NCBI GenBank assembly: GCA_041391425.1
Contig: JAWKNZ010000020.1
Span: forward strand, 1-58,271
Direction: 5' to 3'
Origin: JAWKNZ01 sp041391425
Lineage (GTDB): Bacteria > Bdellovibrionota_B > Oligoflexia > Oligoflexales > JAWKNZ01
DNA length: 58,271 nucleotides
Made by a program: the position numbers and the translations under genes. Below are positions 9,293 through 19,011 of this stretch, in pieces (position 1 is the first letter of the stretch; each line of letters opens with the position of its first letter). The notes beneath the pieces were generated by a model. That model was given only the letters and a program-made list of their open reading frames with translations. It did not search any database and had not been told where the DNA came from.

Positions 9293-10543
9293 TTAAAAGC
9301 GTTGCAATACTGTTGGTGCTTGAAACTCAGCTTCTTCAGGAGACACCCACATTTCTTTTTCCTTCGTCCTAGTTAGTCTAAATTCACCAAAATGCTTAGT
9401 TACCCGATCTCCAATTTTTTCACATAGATGGCGGTAACTAGTAAGCTTACCCCCATAAATAGTCATCAATAGCCCTCGTTTGGAGTAACGTTCCCCAAGT
9501 ATGGACTCTCTTGACACCGAAGAAATAGTTTTTTGGTCCTCAATAGCCAGCCACCGCAATCCGGCAAACGCCTTGATAATATCTGATTTATTAAATTTTT
9601 TTCGTAAATATACATTGCAGCGATCCAATAGATAGTTAACCTCCTCTTCACTAGGAGAAACAGCTGAAGGATCACCTTCATACAACTCTTCCGTCGTACC
9701 CACTAAAGTATAACCCTTCCAGGGAAGCACGAAGAAAATACGGTGATCAGCAGGGGACTCAAGTAATAAACCTTTTTCTAAACCAATATCTTCAAAAATT
9801 AAATGAATGCCCTTGTCGTTAAATGCATGATGGGTTGGAATTATGGAGCTTTTTTTAAGCAGATCATTTGCCCATGGGCCTAAACAATTGATCACATAAA
9901 GTGCACTAATTTCTTTCAGCCTTCCATGGTGATCTAAAACTTTAACCGTCCAACCATCTTCATTGGCCTCAATACTCTGAACCTCACAATGTTCAGATAT
10001 TTTTGCCTCACATTTTCTCACTGCACTCTCTGCTACACGATTGACCAAAGCTAGATCATCAGTTTGAGCATCCCAAAAAGAATAAGCAGCACTAACATTC
10101 TCATAATCTAAAAGCTCAAACTTTTCTTTAAGATGTTTAATTTTTAATTTTTTATAACTATGGATTTTATTTTTTCTAGCCAATAAATCATACAACAGCA
10201 ATCCAGTGTTCACCATTAATGAGCTTGAGCCTTTGCCGTCAAGAATAGGGATAAGAATTTCAATCGGCTTCACTAAATCTGGTGCTAGGTCTAACAAGAG
10301 CTTACGTTCATGCAGCGATTCCGCCACCATCCCAAATTGGCTAATTCTCTTTAAATAGCGTAAGCCGCCATGAATCAACTTGGTAGATTTACTGCTCGTT
10401 CCTGAAGCTAAAGTCGCTTTTTCAATAAGATGAATATCCTTCCACCCTCGACTAGAAAGATCATGTAGAACCCCAACCCCATGGATTCCACCACCAAGCA
10501 CTAATGCCCGAACCCTTTCTGGCAGTTCACTTTGAAACATCAA
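9293..10543 (-). CDS. glpD: FAD-dependent glycerol-3-phosphate dehydrogenase
   Basis: 416 residues of the DAO superfamily. The N terminus has an FAD-binding Rossmann motif (VLGGGIHGVGVLHDLSSRG) followed by the GlpD signature ASGTSSKSTKLIHGGLRYL. Further on are VINCLGPWAND and the LPWKGYTLVGTTE strand, and near the C terminus the FAD-contacting YGGKLTSYRHL. GlpD oxidises sn-glycerol-3-phosphate to dihydroxyacetone phosphate and passes electrons to the quinone pool at the inner membrane. It is shorter than the usual 500 or more residues because the C-terminal cap domain after GGKLTSYR is nearly absent. No glpF/glpK neighbours are visible. A related FAD-dependent oxidoreductase remains possible. 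Confidence 0.85.
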   Translation of the reverse strand: MMFQSELPERVRALVLGGGIHGVGVLHDLSSRGWKDIHLIEKATLASGTSSKSTKLIHGGLRYLKRISQFGMVAESLHERKLLLDLAPDLVKPIEILIPILDGKGSSSLMVNTGLLLYDLLARKNKIHSYKKLKIKHLKEKFELLDYENVSAAYSFWDAQTDDLALVNRVAESAVRKCEAKISEHCEVQSIEANEDGWTVKVLDHHGRLKEISALYVINCLGPWANDLLKKSSIIPTHHAFNDKGIHLIFEDIGLEKGLLLESPADHRIFFVLPWKGYTLVGTTEELYEGDPSAVSPSEEEVNYLLDRCNVYLRKKFNKSDIIKAFAGLRWLAIEDQKTISSVSRESILGERYSKRGLLMTIYGGKLTSYRHLCEKIGDRVTKHFGEFRLTRTKEKEMWVSPEEAEFQAPTVLQRF

Positions 10544-10601
10544 CCCGTCCTATATTATTTATCTTCAGCTACCGACACCTTAATATTTCACCATCAAAAA
10601 C

Positions 10602-10631
10602 TAGACAGCTTTAGAAGCAATAGCGTATAAT
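10602..10631 (+). promoter_or_regulatory. Sigma-70-like promoter for the PilZ gene
   Basis: TAGACA at 10602-10607, an 18-nt spacer, and a perfect TATAAT at 10626-10631, about 50 nt before the GTG start of the PilZ gene and pointing towards it. Found by eye only. Confidence 0.5.
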
Positions 10632-10679
10632 GGTAAATAATAACAGTGTTTTGTCAACAAAGCTCGATGAGAGAACCAA

Positions 10680-11069
10680 GTGAGCCACAATCCCCAAATT
10701 CACACTGTGACTGAAGTGGATCGTCAAGAGCGTTTTCCTTCGCATGCACTTGTTGAAGTCAAAAAGTTCCGTTGGCTTCCCTTTGGCACTCAAAGCGCTG
10801 TATTGCTCGACATCAGCGAAAGAGGATTTAAAATAGAATTTACTGGTGAAGCAACTATCAATCCAGGTGATAAATTCTACTTAAACATTCCACTTTCTCC
10901 GCTAGGCATCCAAGGCCCTGCTAAACTATACTGCCAAGCCGAATGTAAATGGTTCGATGGCGATAGATTTCGCTTTGGTGGCGTATTCATATCGTTAACC
11001 GCAACTGATATCAGCATCATTAGCCAAATAGTCGAAACATTAAAAGAGCGAAGCAATAATTTCCTTTAA
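10680..11069 (+). CDS. PilZ-domain protein
   Basis: 129 residues from a GTG at 10680, with a purine-rich GAGAGAACC upstream. The N-terminal DRQERF...VEVKKF and the following LLDISERGFKIEF match the PilZ pattern RxxxR...(D/N)xSxxG, the c-di-GMP-binding signature, although the arginine spacing is imperfect (only DRQERF is seen). The rest alternates beta strands, ending in a helix (ISQIVETLKERSN). A single-domain PilZ protein would act as a cytoplasmic c-di-GMP receptor or adaptor. The HD-GYP phosphodiesterase-like protein encoded at 22620 supplies the other half of such signalling in this window. Confidence 0.7.
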   Translation: MSHNPQIHTVTEVDRQERFPSHALVEVKKFRWLPFGTQSAVLLDISERGFKIEFTGEATINPGDKFYLNIPLSPLGIQGPAKLYCQAECKWFDGDRFRFGGVFISLTATDISIISQIVETLKERSNNFL

Positions 11070-11308
11070 AAACAAAGCATTAGAAGTTCAAGTCATTTAC
11101 ACCTCACAACAAAAAGTTATTTCTTTCAAGCTATTAAGTCTTAAAATATTAGCATTCTAACCCTCTACAACTTCTCCTTGGCTATAACGCAAAAATACGG
11201 CAGGATATCGTTTGATCGTAAAAACGATAAGAAGCTCTCGAACTTACCAAAAATAAATAAAAGGTTATATACCCTCTACCAAAGCACCTAGAAAGCAGGA
11301 GGATCATA

Positions 11309-12625
11309 GTGAGAAAATACAAGATGAGCTATCCGAGTGGAAACCAAGTTCCTGTCTATATAGATGGGGTGAGAACTCCTTTTGTAAAATCATTTGGAGT
11401 CTTTGAAGAAACTGATGGTTTGGAGTTATTTAGCCGTACGGTTGATTCTTTATTACGTCGTACTGATATAGACCCCGTGGAAATTGACGAAATCATTTGT
11501 GGAACTGTTGTTCCACAAATTAAAAATGGAAATATAGCTCGTGATGCGATTTTAAATTTAGGCCTTCCGCGTCATATCCATGGCTACAATCTAAATCGAG
11601 CTTGTACTTCTAGCCTACAGTCTGTTGTTAATGCTGCTGCAGGAATAAAGTTTGGCCACCATCATCTATGCTTAGCTGGCGGTGTAGAACTTCTCAGTGA
11701 TGTTCCTATAACTTATTCAAAGGAAGCTAGAAAATTCTTACTAAAAGTATCAAAAGCAAAATCGACATCTGCGCGCGTACAATTACTAAAAGACTTTAAT
11801 GCAAAAGATTGGCTCCCAAAGCCCCCAGCGCTTTCAGAGCCTTTAACAGGCTTGACCATGGGGGAACATGCTGAAGTTATGGCCAAAAAAAATGGCATAA
11901 GCCGTCTAGATCAAGATAAATTTGCTGTAAACTCTCACAAAAAAGCTGCCGCCGCTCAAGAAGCGGGATATTTTGACGAGGAAATCATCCCAATTTGGGC
12001 TTCAACAAGCTATAAGGAATGCATTGAGCGTGATAATATTATTCGCAAAGATACAAGCCTAGAAGCAGCAAGTGAGTTACGTCCTGCTTTTGATAAAAAA
12101 TATGGATCTCTTACCGCAGCAAATTCTTCGCCATTAACAGATGGAGCTTCGTGCACAATAATTGCTGATGAAGAACGGGCTAAAAACCTTGGATTAAAAC
12201 CTAAGCTCAAAATACTCGACTTTGACTTCGTCGGCGTTGACCCTTGGGATCAATTATTAATAGGACCTGCTCTCACTATTCCCAGGCTTCTGAGAAAAAA
12301 TAATCTTACAGTAGACAATATCGATCGTTTTGAAATTCATGAAGCTTTCGCTGCACAAGTACTAAGCTGCACACGTTCGATGGCTTCAAATGAGTTTTGT
12401 GAATCATATTTTGGAAGCACAACCGCATTTGGAGAAATACCTGAAGACAAGCTCAACGTCAACGGAGGTGCCATCGCAATTGGACATCCATTTGGCGCAA
12501 CCGGAACTCGACTTTTAGCCACAATTGCAAACGAATTAATTCGCAGTGACAAAACCCTCGGTGTTATCGCCATTTGTGCGGCCGGTGGTATGGCAGGATC
12601 TTTGTTGGTAGAACGAATGGCTTAA
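11309..12625 (+). CDS. fadI: Acetyl-CoA C-acyltransferase (beta-oxidation thiolase)
   Basis: 438 residues, the length of FadI rather than FadA. GTG start with a perfect AGGAGG six nt upstream (11297-11302). Catalytic features: nucleophile Cys99 in NRACTSSLQSVVN, His393 in GHPFGATGTR, and Cys423 in AICAAGGMAGS. It cleaves 3-ketoacyl-CoA with CoA to give acetyl-CoA and a shortened acyl-CoA, the last step of each beta-oxidation turn. The multienzyme alpha subunit gene begins 25 bp downstream, so the two proteins likely form the trifunctional complex. An acetyl-CoA acetyltransferase role cannot be excluded from sequence alone. Confidence 0.88.
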   Translation: MRKYKMSYPSGNQVPVYIDGVRTPFVKSFGVFEETDGLELFSRTVDSLLRRTDIDPVEIDEIICGTVVPQIKNGNIARDAILNLGLPRHIHGYNLNRACTSSLQSVVNAAAGIKFGHHHLCLAGGVELLSDVPITYSKEARKFLLKVSKAKSTSARVQLLKDFNAKDWLPKPPALSEPLTGLTMGEHAEVMAKKNGISRLDQDKFAVNSHKKAAAAQEAGYFDEEIIPIWASTSYKECIERDNIIRKDTSLEAASELRPAFDKKYGSLTAANSSPLTDGASCTIIADEERAKNLGLKPKLKILDFDFVGVDPWDQLLIGPALTIPRLLRKNNLTVDNIDRFEIHEAFAAQVLSCTRSMASNEFCESYFGSTTAFGEIPEDKLNVNGGAIAIGHPFGATGTRLLATIANELIRSDKTLGVIAICAAGGMAGSLLVERMA

Positions 12626-12650
12626 GATTTATAGATAGGCGGACAAAACA

Positions 12651-14834
12651 ATGATGAAGCATTTTAAAATAGAGAAAAATGAAGACAATATTGCAATCAT
12701 AACTCTCAATCGTACCAATGAGGAGATGAACCTTCTTTCTGAAGAAGTTGCAAGCGAGCTCAGCGATATTTGCGATTTACTCTCGGATGATACTTCCTAT
12801 GAAGGTGCCCTTTTTATCAGTGGAAAAAACAGTCACTTCATAGCTGGGGCAGATATCAATGAGATCGCCAAGCTCAACACAGTTGAAAAAGCACAAGCCG
12901 GATCAATGCAATTACAAGCTATTTTACAAAAGGTAGCAGATCTACCTTTTAGCACTGTTGCTGCCATACATGGGGCATGCCTTGGAGGTGGGCTTGAGTT
13001 CGCCTTAGCCTGCGATTGGCGCGTTGCAACGGACGATGATGTCACAAAACTAGCACTTCCAGAAATCCAACTCGGCCTTATTCCAGGAGCCGGAGGCACG
13101 CAAAGGCTTCCAAGATTAATAGGAATTGAAAAAGCGCTAGACATGATTTTAACAGGCAAGAAAATCGCCTCAAAAAAAGCCCTAAAAATGGGATTGGTTG
13201 ATGCCTGTGTTCCAAAAACTCAGTTAATAGAGCAAGCTGTAATTTTCGCACAAAAGAAAAAAGCTAAAAAATCCAAATTAGGAATTCTTGGCATCGACTT
13301 AAGCCTTGAATTACCCAAATGGGCGATAGAAGGAAACCCCATTGGCCGCAAAGTAATGTACAAAATGGCCAAAGAAAAGGTGGAACAAAATACTAAAGGA
13401 TTTTATCCAGCTGCTTATAAAGCTTTAGATGCCGTTTTTGATGGCCATGATATGAGCTTAAAAGATGGCTTAAAACTAGAAGCCACCTTGTTTGGAGAAC
13501 TTGTTCCGACCATGGAATCTCAAAGCTTAGTCCATTTATTTCATGCGACAACTGCAATTAAGAAGCATCCCTATGCAGGCGCATTAAAAGAACGCTTCTC
13601 AAACCAGCCTTGCGAAATGGTAGGGGTTGTTGGTGCTGGCTTTATGGGTGCAGGCATTGCTACCGTATGCAGCGACAAAGGTGTTCGCGTTAGACTATCT
13701 GATCCTAACAAAGAGTCCATCGCCAGGGGGCTTAAATATGCAAATGATTATTTTAAGAAAAAAGTAAATAGAAGGCGGCTAACAAGCTTTGAGCATGCAA
13801 GTAAAATGAGTCAAATTTCTCCCGCATTAACTCCGTCTGGCTTTAATCAATGTGATGTCATCATTGAAGCTGTGTTTGAAGATTTAAGCTTAAAAGTTAA
13901 AATTTTAAACTCGTTGGAAGCACAAAATAATCATGAAAATTGGATTTTTGCTTCTAACACTTCAGCCATTCCTATTCATGAAATAGCAAAAAGCTCCAAT
14001 AGTCCGGAAAGAATTTGCGGTATGCATTTTTTCTCCCCGGTTGAAAAAATGCCACTTTTAGAAGTTGTTGTTACTGACCAGACAGCAGATTGGGTTGCAG
14101 GAAGATGTGTGCAACTTGGACAGCAAATGGGAAAACAGGTTATCGTCGTTAAAGATGGACCAGGTTTTTACACGACACGTGCATTAGCATTTTTCCTCGC
14201 AGAAGCGACAAATATTTTAATTGAAGGAACACCAATCGAGTCCATAGACAAGGCTCTAACAGAATTTGGCTTCCCAGTAGGGCCGATTACACTAATCGAT
14301 GAAGTGGGAATTGACGTAGGCTTTCATGTTTTAGAAACAATCGAAAAAGCATTCCCATCCAGACTGGCTACTCCTAAAAATTTTCAAGCTATTTTAGATT
14401 CAGGCCGTTTAGGACGAAAAAACGGTAAAGGCTTCTATCTATATAACGATGGCAAAAAAACTAAACCGGATGCTGAAATTTATGAAATATTAAAGCTTAA
14501 TAAAGAGGAGCAACATTTATTAACTTCTGAGGAAATTGTTGATAGGTGTTTAATGCTCTTCGTTAATGAATCAGCTCGGTGTCTTGAGGAAGGAATCTTA
14601 AACACAGCCTATGATGGAGATGTAGGGGCTGTATTCGGTCTAGGGTTCCCACCATTTCGCGGCGGCCCGTTTAAATATATTGATTTTATTGGAGCGCGAG
14701 AAATTGTCGACAAATTAATGCACCTGCAAGAAACCTACGGAGAACGCTTTAAACCTGCTGAAATATTAGTTTCTAAAGCAAATTCAAAGGAAAAGTTTTT
14801 TCCTGAGGAAACATGCAGCACCGACTACCAATAA
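12651..14834 (+). CDS. fadJ: Fatty-acid oxidation multienzyme (enoyl-CoA hydratase / 3-hydroxyacyl-CoA dehydrogenase)
   Basis: 727 residues with two activities in series. Residues about 1-200 are a crotonase domain: HFIAGADINEIAKL forms the oxyanion-hole region, then HGACLGGGLEFALACD and LPEIQLGLIPGAGGTQRLP carry the catalytic glutamates. From about residue 325 comes the NAD-binding Rossmann start GVVGAGFMGAGIATVCSDKG, then FSPVEKMPLLEVV and VVKDGPGFYTTR, and two C-terminal HAD repeats (LIDEVGIDVG; GFPPFRGGPF). It hydrates enoyl-CoA and oxidises L-3-hydroxyacyl-CoA. It follows the thiolase gene closely and its 3' end overlaps the next gene by 22 nt, so all three are likely co-transcribed. Either ATG at 12651 or 12654 could be used. 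Confidence 0.93.
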   Translation: MMKHFKIEKNEDNIAIITLNRTNEEMNLLSEEVASELSDICDLLSDDTSYEGALFISGKNSHFIAGADINEIAKLNTVEKAQAGSMQLQAILQKVADLPFSTVAAIHGACLGGGLEFALACDWRVATDDDVTKLALPEIQLGLIPGAGGTQRLPRLIGIEKALDMILTGKKIASKKALKMGLVDACVPKTQLIEQAVIFAQKKKAKKSKLGILGIDLSLELPKWAIEGNPIGRKVMYKMAKEKVEQNTKGFYPAAYKALDAVFDGHDMSLKDGLKLEATLFGELVPTMESQSLVHLFHATTAIKKHPYAGALKERFSNQPCEMVGVVGAGFMGAGIATVCSDKGVRVRLSDPNKESIARGLKYANDYFKKKVNRRRLTSFEHASKMSQISPALTPSGFNQCDVIIEAVFEDLSLKVKILNSLEAQNNHENWIFASNTSAIPIHEIAKSSNSPERICGMHFFSPVEKMPLLEVVVTDQTADWVAGRCVQLGQQMGKQVIVVKDGPGFYTTRALAFFLAEATNILIEGTPIESIDKALTEFGFPVGPITLIDEVGIDVGFHVLETIEKAFPSRLATPKNFQAILDSGRLGRKNGKGFYLYNDGKKTKPDAEIYEILKLNKEEQHLLTSEEIVDRCLMLFVNESARCLEEGILNTAYDGDVGAVFGLGFPPFRGGPFKYIDFIGAREIVDKLMHLQETYGERFKPAEILVSKANSKEKFFPEETCSTDYQ

Positions 14835-17581
14835 AATTTTTCTCCTTTTTAATCCCATGCTTCATTTGCAATTTATGCTATGCACTTGAAGCATACTCCA
14901 TTCCCAACCTTGAATTAGACATTAACGTCAAATTAGATTCCGATGGACTTCCAACAGTTCTTAATACACAGATGCAAATCGAAACATGGAATAATAAAGA
15001 GCATTGTTTCTATCTTCCTTATCTAGATCCCAATTATGGAGATGATAGAGAAGATATGAGGAAATTCAGCCCAAAGAAATCTTTGGTAAGTAAAAGAACA
15101 TTCAGCGGCGGTTCAACCCAAGTCACTAGTCTTGATCGTAAAAATATAGTTTTTTTGACACCTTATATTTTTAAAATAACTCCAAATCATCAGAAAAAAT
15201 TTTCATTTAATGTACAAAGCACCATTCCAAGAATCAGCAATGCTTCTAAAATCGATTTTTTTTATCGCGGATTTTATCCGCAACCGCTAAGTTCATGCCC
15301 ACCTCAAATCATAAATGAAAGCATAATCAAAAGACTTCCTTCATTAATAATTTCTAGCAAAATTAAAATCGCCAGACCTGAGTTAAATGCCGCTGGATTA
15401 AATAGTGACAAAAACATTTGGCAAATAGCATCTTCGGGACAGATCGACAGTTGTTTTTGTGCAAGCACCGCTACCACCGAACAAAAGAGAGAGTTTGTAT
15501 TTGCCATTTCAAATCAATATAAAGTAAAAAATTTAACAAAAAATGCTACACCAATTCGCATATTTTACCATTCAAAATACGCAGAAAGCCTCTTCGAAAC
15601 TATTGTAGATTCACTTACAAATCACACCAATTGGTTAGGCCCTTATCCATTTTCGGAACTTATCTTAGTTGAAACCGCCGAAGTACATGCACTAGGTATT
15701 CCTGGCTTTGTGCCTTTTAATCTCCCTAGGCAAGGAGCTTTCCGCTCGTTGCAAAACAAATTCTTAAATTGGCCTCACTGGATGATTAGCCAACAACTCG
15801 CTGCACAGTGGTTTCTAGGATCTACTTTCTCCAATGCAAAAAAAGATAAATGGTTTTTTGAAGGCTTTAATCATTTTTTAGTTTATCAATTTCTTAAAAG
15901 TAAGCCAAAACTCTTCGACCTTTTCAACCAGAGCAGTTTAGTTAGCAAAATACTTTCTATGAGCTACCATCAAGCACAAGATATAACAGCCTCGATCTTT
16001 AGAAGAAACGACCCTTACGGAACCTTAACCGATGAAAATTTTAATAGCATTCATAGCTCAGATAATCAAAATCCATTACTTTTTATTCGCCACTCTTTAG
16101 CATTAAGACAGATCTCTACCTCTATTGGTGAAGAAAAAATGAAAATATTTCTTAGATCTTTTTACAATTATATAGAAAAAAGAGAATCCAAACCTGCCGA
16201 TATGGTTAATTTTACAAGTTTTAATATCCAAGGGCTTAATTCGTTAGAAAAAGAATTAATTTCTTATTGCCTTAAAGAGTGGTGGACAAAATGGCAGTGG
16301 CCAGATTATTCGATCGAATCCATAGATAGGTATAAAAATTCCGAAAGCAATTGGACAACAAAAGTCCATATTGCTCAAAACGAAAACATATTATTACCAG
16401 TGCCTATTAGATTAACCGATGCAAAAGGCAAGGAATATTGGAAAAATTCGTTTCCAACTGATACCAACGATCACACTTCAATAGTTACGTTCAAGACTTC
16501 AGCTCCAGCTGATGAAATCGAAATAGATCCCGAGCGCACTGTCTTTGATTCCGATCGATTTAATAATTCTAACACCCTCCCATCACTTCGTTTTTTTCCA
16601 GGCACTGCCAAAACGTTTTATGATGATAGCTATACAATTTTTTGGGGTCCTTATGCATTCCGACGTCCTGGAGAGCCTTTCTTCCTTGGAGTAGGGGGAG
16701 CTATCTTTCGCTATTTGAATAGCAGTTTGTTTTTTTCTGGAGAAAGAGCCTTTACCGATGACTTGGGTGCTTTTTCACTGCGCCATAAGTACAATTTACC
16801 TCAAGCAGCAATAAAAATTAACACTTCTGTCAATCAAGATTTTCGTGGTAGCAGAGTAATGTTGATGGAGGTCGGAAGAAGTCCAATTTTTCAGTCAGGC
16901 CCAAAGCTATCAGGACTTTTAAAAATCCGGCGGAGGCAAACGGTAGGACAATTCAATACAGTTCATGGAACCATTGGTGCCGAAGCCAACATGATACCAG
17001 CAAGTAATACAGGAGATTGTATGTATAATCTCACTGGTGAAAGTGAAATCGCGCCAGAGGCAGCTTCGCCAGAGTTTACATACCGTAAAGAAATTGGCAA
17101 AGCACAGCTTCAATGCAATATCTTTAAATATTTTACATTAAGATTAAAGTTATTCAGAGGTCTTATCCACGATGATCAAGGGCCTATACCTGAAGAAACA
17201 AAATTTTTTATCAATGACATGGAACAAGCACAAATTAGAATCGATTCTGACAACATAGAGCCAAGTAAAAATATCAACTCCACCACAATCGCCTTTGATA
17301 CACCACTACCGATATCGATTTCTAGCGAAACCATGATTTTATCACGTAAAGCTAGATTACAGTTCTTTTACGATTATGGTTATGCTCTAAGTGAAGAACA
17401 CAAATACCGTATTTTTAGAGCTAGTGGCATCCAGCTCAACCTACCTTTTGGAGGTGATATAATGGGGGCAGGATCACTTGCCCTATTCAATTTCTCCCTC
17501 GCTACGATACTCTATTCTTATAATGACGGCAAAATTGATAAAAAGCCAAGCTATCTATTCAGCGTTAACAGTAGCCTCTAG
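14813..17581 (+). CDS. Inactive M1-peptidase-like domain joined to an outer-membrane barrel-like region
   Basis: 922 residues, ATG with AGGA upstream, overlapping fadJ by 22 nt. A signal peptide is likely (residues 1-25, ending CYA). The middle resembles an M1/gluzincin domain: GPYPFSELILVE, then WMISQQLAAQWFLG and KWFFEGFNHF. Aligned with the family's HELAHQW, both zinc histidines and the catalytic glutamate are replaced (Q327, Q328, A331), while the third-ligand glutamate in WxxEG (E350) remains, so it should not be a zinc protease. From about residue 590 the sequence alternates like beta strands and ends with YDYGYALS...ASGIQLNLPFGGDIMGAG...FSLATILYSY, close to Omp85/surface-antigen barrel ends. 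Probably outer-membrane; function unknown. Confidence 0.6.
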   Translation: MQHRLPIKFFSFLIPCFICNLCYALEAYSIPNLELDINVKLDSDGLPTVLNTQMQIETWNNKEHCFYLPYLDPNYGDDREDMRKFSPKKSLVSKRTFSGGSTQVTSLDRKNIVFLTPYIFKITPNHQKKFSFNVQSTIPRISNASKIDFFYRGFYPQPLSSCPPQIINESIIKRLPSLIISSKIKIARPELNAAGLNSDKNIWQIASSGQIDSCFCASTATTEQKREFVFAISNQYKVKNLTKNATPIRIFYHSKYAESLFETIVDSLTNHTNWLGPYPFSELILVETAEVHALGIPGFVPFNLPRQGAFRSLQNKFLNWPHWMISQQLAAQWFLGSTFSNAKKDKWFFEGFNHFLVYQFLKSKPKLFDLFNQSSLVSKILSMSYHQAQDITASIFRRNDPYGTLTDENFNSIHSSDNQNPLLFIRHSLALRQISTSIGEEKMKIFLRSFYNYIEKRESKPADMVNFTSFNIQGLNSLEKELISYCLKEWWTKWQWPDYSIESIDRYKNSESNWTTKVHIAQNENILLPVPIRLTDAKGKEYWKNSFPTDTNDHTSIVTFKTSAPADEIEIDPERTVFDSDRFNNSNTLPSLRFFPGTAKTFYDDSYTIFWGPYAFRRPGEPFFLGVGGAIFRYLNSSLFFSGERAFTDDLGAFSLRHKYNLPQAAIKINTSVNQDFRGSRVMLMEVGRSPIFQSGPKLSGLLKIRRRQTVGQFNTVHGTIGAEANMIPASNTGDCMYNLTGESEIAPEAASPEFTYRKEIGKAQLQCNIFKYFTLRLKLFRGLIHDDQGPIPEETKFFINDMEQAQIRIDSDNIEPSKNINSTTIAFDTPLPISISSETMILSRKARLQFFYDYGYALSEEHKYRIFRASGIQLNLPFGGDIMGAGSLALFNFSLATILYSYNDGKIDKKPSYLFSVNSSL

Positions 17582-17648
17582 TCCACAACATAGTGACCTG
17601 GTACCCAAGTTTTTTATCTAGATCTATAGTTTAACTGTTTAGCGTTTT

Positions 17649-19011
17649 AGTCCATAGGTAAGTGTTACCCGAGCCTATTGTTACTTTTTTCTTCATATTG
17701 CCATTTTACCCCATGTTGAAGTCGGCATGTCATATTTTATATGACTGTTGAGTTTTCTAACTTTTACCCTTTGGTTATGACGCAGTTGAAACGGATTTGT
17801 TGTTTTTTTATCTCTAATAATGGCCCTCATCTCATCAGAGGTAAACGCTGCTTCAAGGCGAGATATTGGGGTCTCGGCGGAGCCCATTTTACGCACGATT
17901 TTTGAGCCATGCCTCTCCTTTGATTCGAGCTTTTGCTGTGGCATGTAGTAGTTTTGAAGCTTTCTCCACTCTTTTCTGTAGATACTATTCATCATATTTA
18001 TTCCAGGCTTCCAATCCATCCTTCCATAGCCAAAAAGCTGACGAACGTGAGTATAGTTCTTTTGTTCTATATAACATTGATCATTCTTCTTGTAAGGCCT
18101 CCCACGATATACCTCAATTTTATCTTTACGCCCTTGCACGGCAAACTTTTCAATTACTTCTGAGTTCATGAATTCAGTACCATTGTCAAAATATATTGAC
18201 TGTAGTTTAAATGGTAATCTCTTTTCCATTAACTCTAGAGCTTTTCTTACTGCATAACCGCTCTTTCCCCATATAGCTTCGCATTCAGTCCATCCAGTCG
18301 CTATATCAGTCAAGTTGAGGGTCCAGGCAAACTCTCCCGATAATGAACCCCCACAATGCGCAACACAATCAATCTCACAGTGACCAGGAAGCCGAGGTGT
18401 CTCTTCGAGATTTCTAATAGGCACTTGCGCAATAAATTTTCTTATACCGCGTTTGGTACCTGTATTCATTTTACGCTTAAGTTGAGCACGAGCCTTAGCC
18501 AAAAATCTCTTGATGCTGCTTATACTTATCCGCAAAAGCTCTTCTTTAATACTGGAATTAAAACCCGGAGCTTCGTAAAATTCTAACCACTCTCGTAAGG
18601 CCGGTTTCATCCTCTCAGCTCCCATGTACCCCATGCTTTTCCATAGTCGCTCGAGGTGACTTTTGCTTTCCTGGCTGTAGCGCTTCTTGGCTCCACCCTT
18701 CTTGCCTTGAAGAGATTTGGGCGGGTAGGAAGAACACATAAGCCTGGTCGCAGACTTGCGATGGATTTTAAAGTTGCGCTCTAATTCATCTAAAATCTCC
18801 GATTTAATCTTTCTATTAGCTGATTTGTATTGCTTCCATAAGAGAAAAAGGTATTCTTTCTTTGCCTGGGAACCCACGGGATTAACCTCCGAAGATATTA
18901 CGTTTTTTTCGTCGAAAACATTTTCTTCGTTTCCAGGCACTTCCCGCAAGTCTTTATTTTTAAAAACAGATTCTGGATACAATTTTTCTTCGGTAACAGT
19001 TATTATGGACT
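17649..19011 (-). mobile_element. Insertion sequence with integrase-core transposase
   Basis: One transposase gene is flanked by imperfect inverted repeats: AGTCCATAGGTAAGTGTTAC at 17649-17668 and, on the other strand, AGTCCATAATAACTGTTACC reading in from 19011. I could not find a convincing target duplication, so the outer boundaries may lie up to about 15 bp further out. It is inserted between the beta-oxidation operon and the prepilin-like gene. Confidence 0.65.
17693..18982 (-). CDS. Transposase with rve/DDE integrase core
   Basis: 429 residues from a TTG start lying immediately inside the right inverted repeat. An N-terminal helical DNA-binding region (RNFKIHRKSATRLM; YMGAERMKPALREW) precedes the catalytic core. 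The first Asp is in PGHCEIDCVAHCGG, the second in IYFDNGTEFMN, and the Glu in NDQCYIEQKNYTHVRQLFG. This GHxxxD...DNGxEF...YxKNDxxxxEQKN pattern belongs to a group of integrase-like transposases often listed as ISNCY or IS481-like; I do not name the family. The frame is full length and all three acidic residues are present, so the element may still be active. Confidence 0.85.
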   Translation of the reverse strand: MYPESVFKNKDLREVPGNEENVFDEKNVISSEVNPVGSQAKKEYLFLLWKQYKSANRKIKSEILDELERNFKIHRKSATRLMCSSYPPKSLQGKKGGAKKRYSQESKSHLERLWKSMGYMGAERMKPALREWLEFYEAPGFNSSIKEELLRISISSIKRFLAKARAQLKRKMNTGTKRGIRKFIAQVPIRNLEETPRLPGHCEIDCVAHCGGSLSGEFAWTLNLTDIATGWTECEAIWGKSGYAVRKALELMEKRLPFKLQSIYFDNGTEFMNSEVIEKFAVQGRKDKIEVYRGRPYKKNDQCYIEQKNYTHVRQLFGYGRMDWKPGINMMNSIYRKEWRKLQNYYMPQQKLESKERHGSKIVRKMGSAETPISRLEAAFTSDEMRAIIRDKKTTNPFQLRHNQRVKVRKLNSHIKYDMPTSTWGKMAI

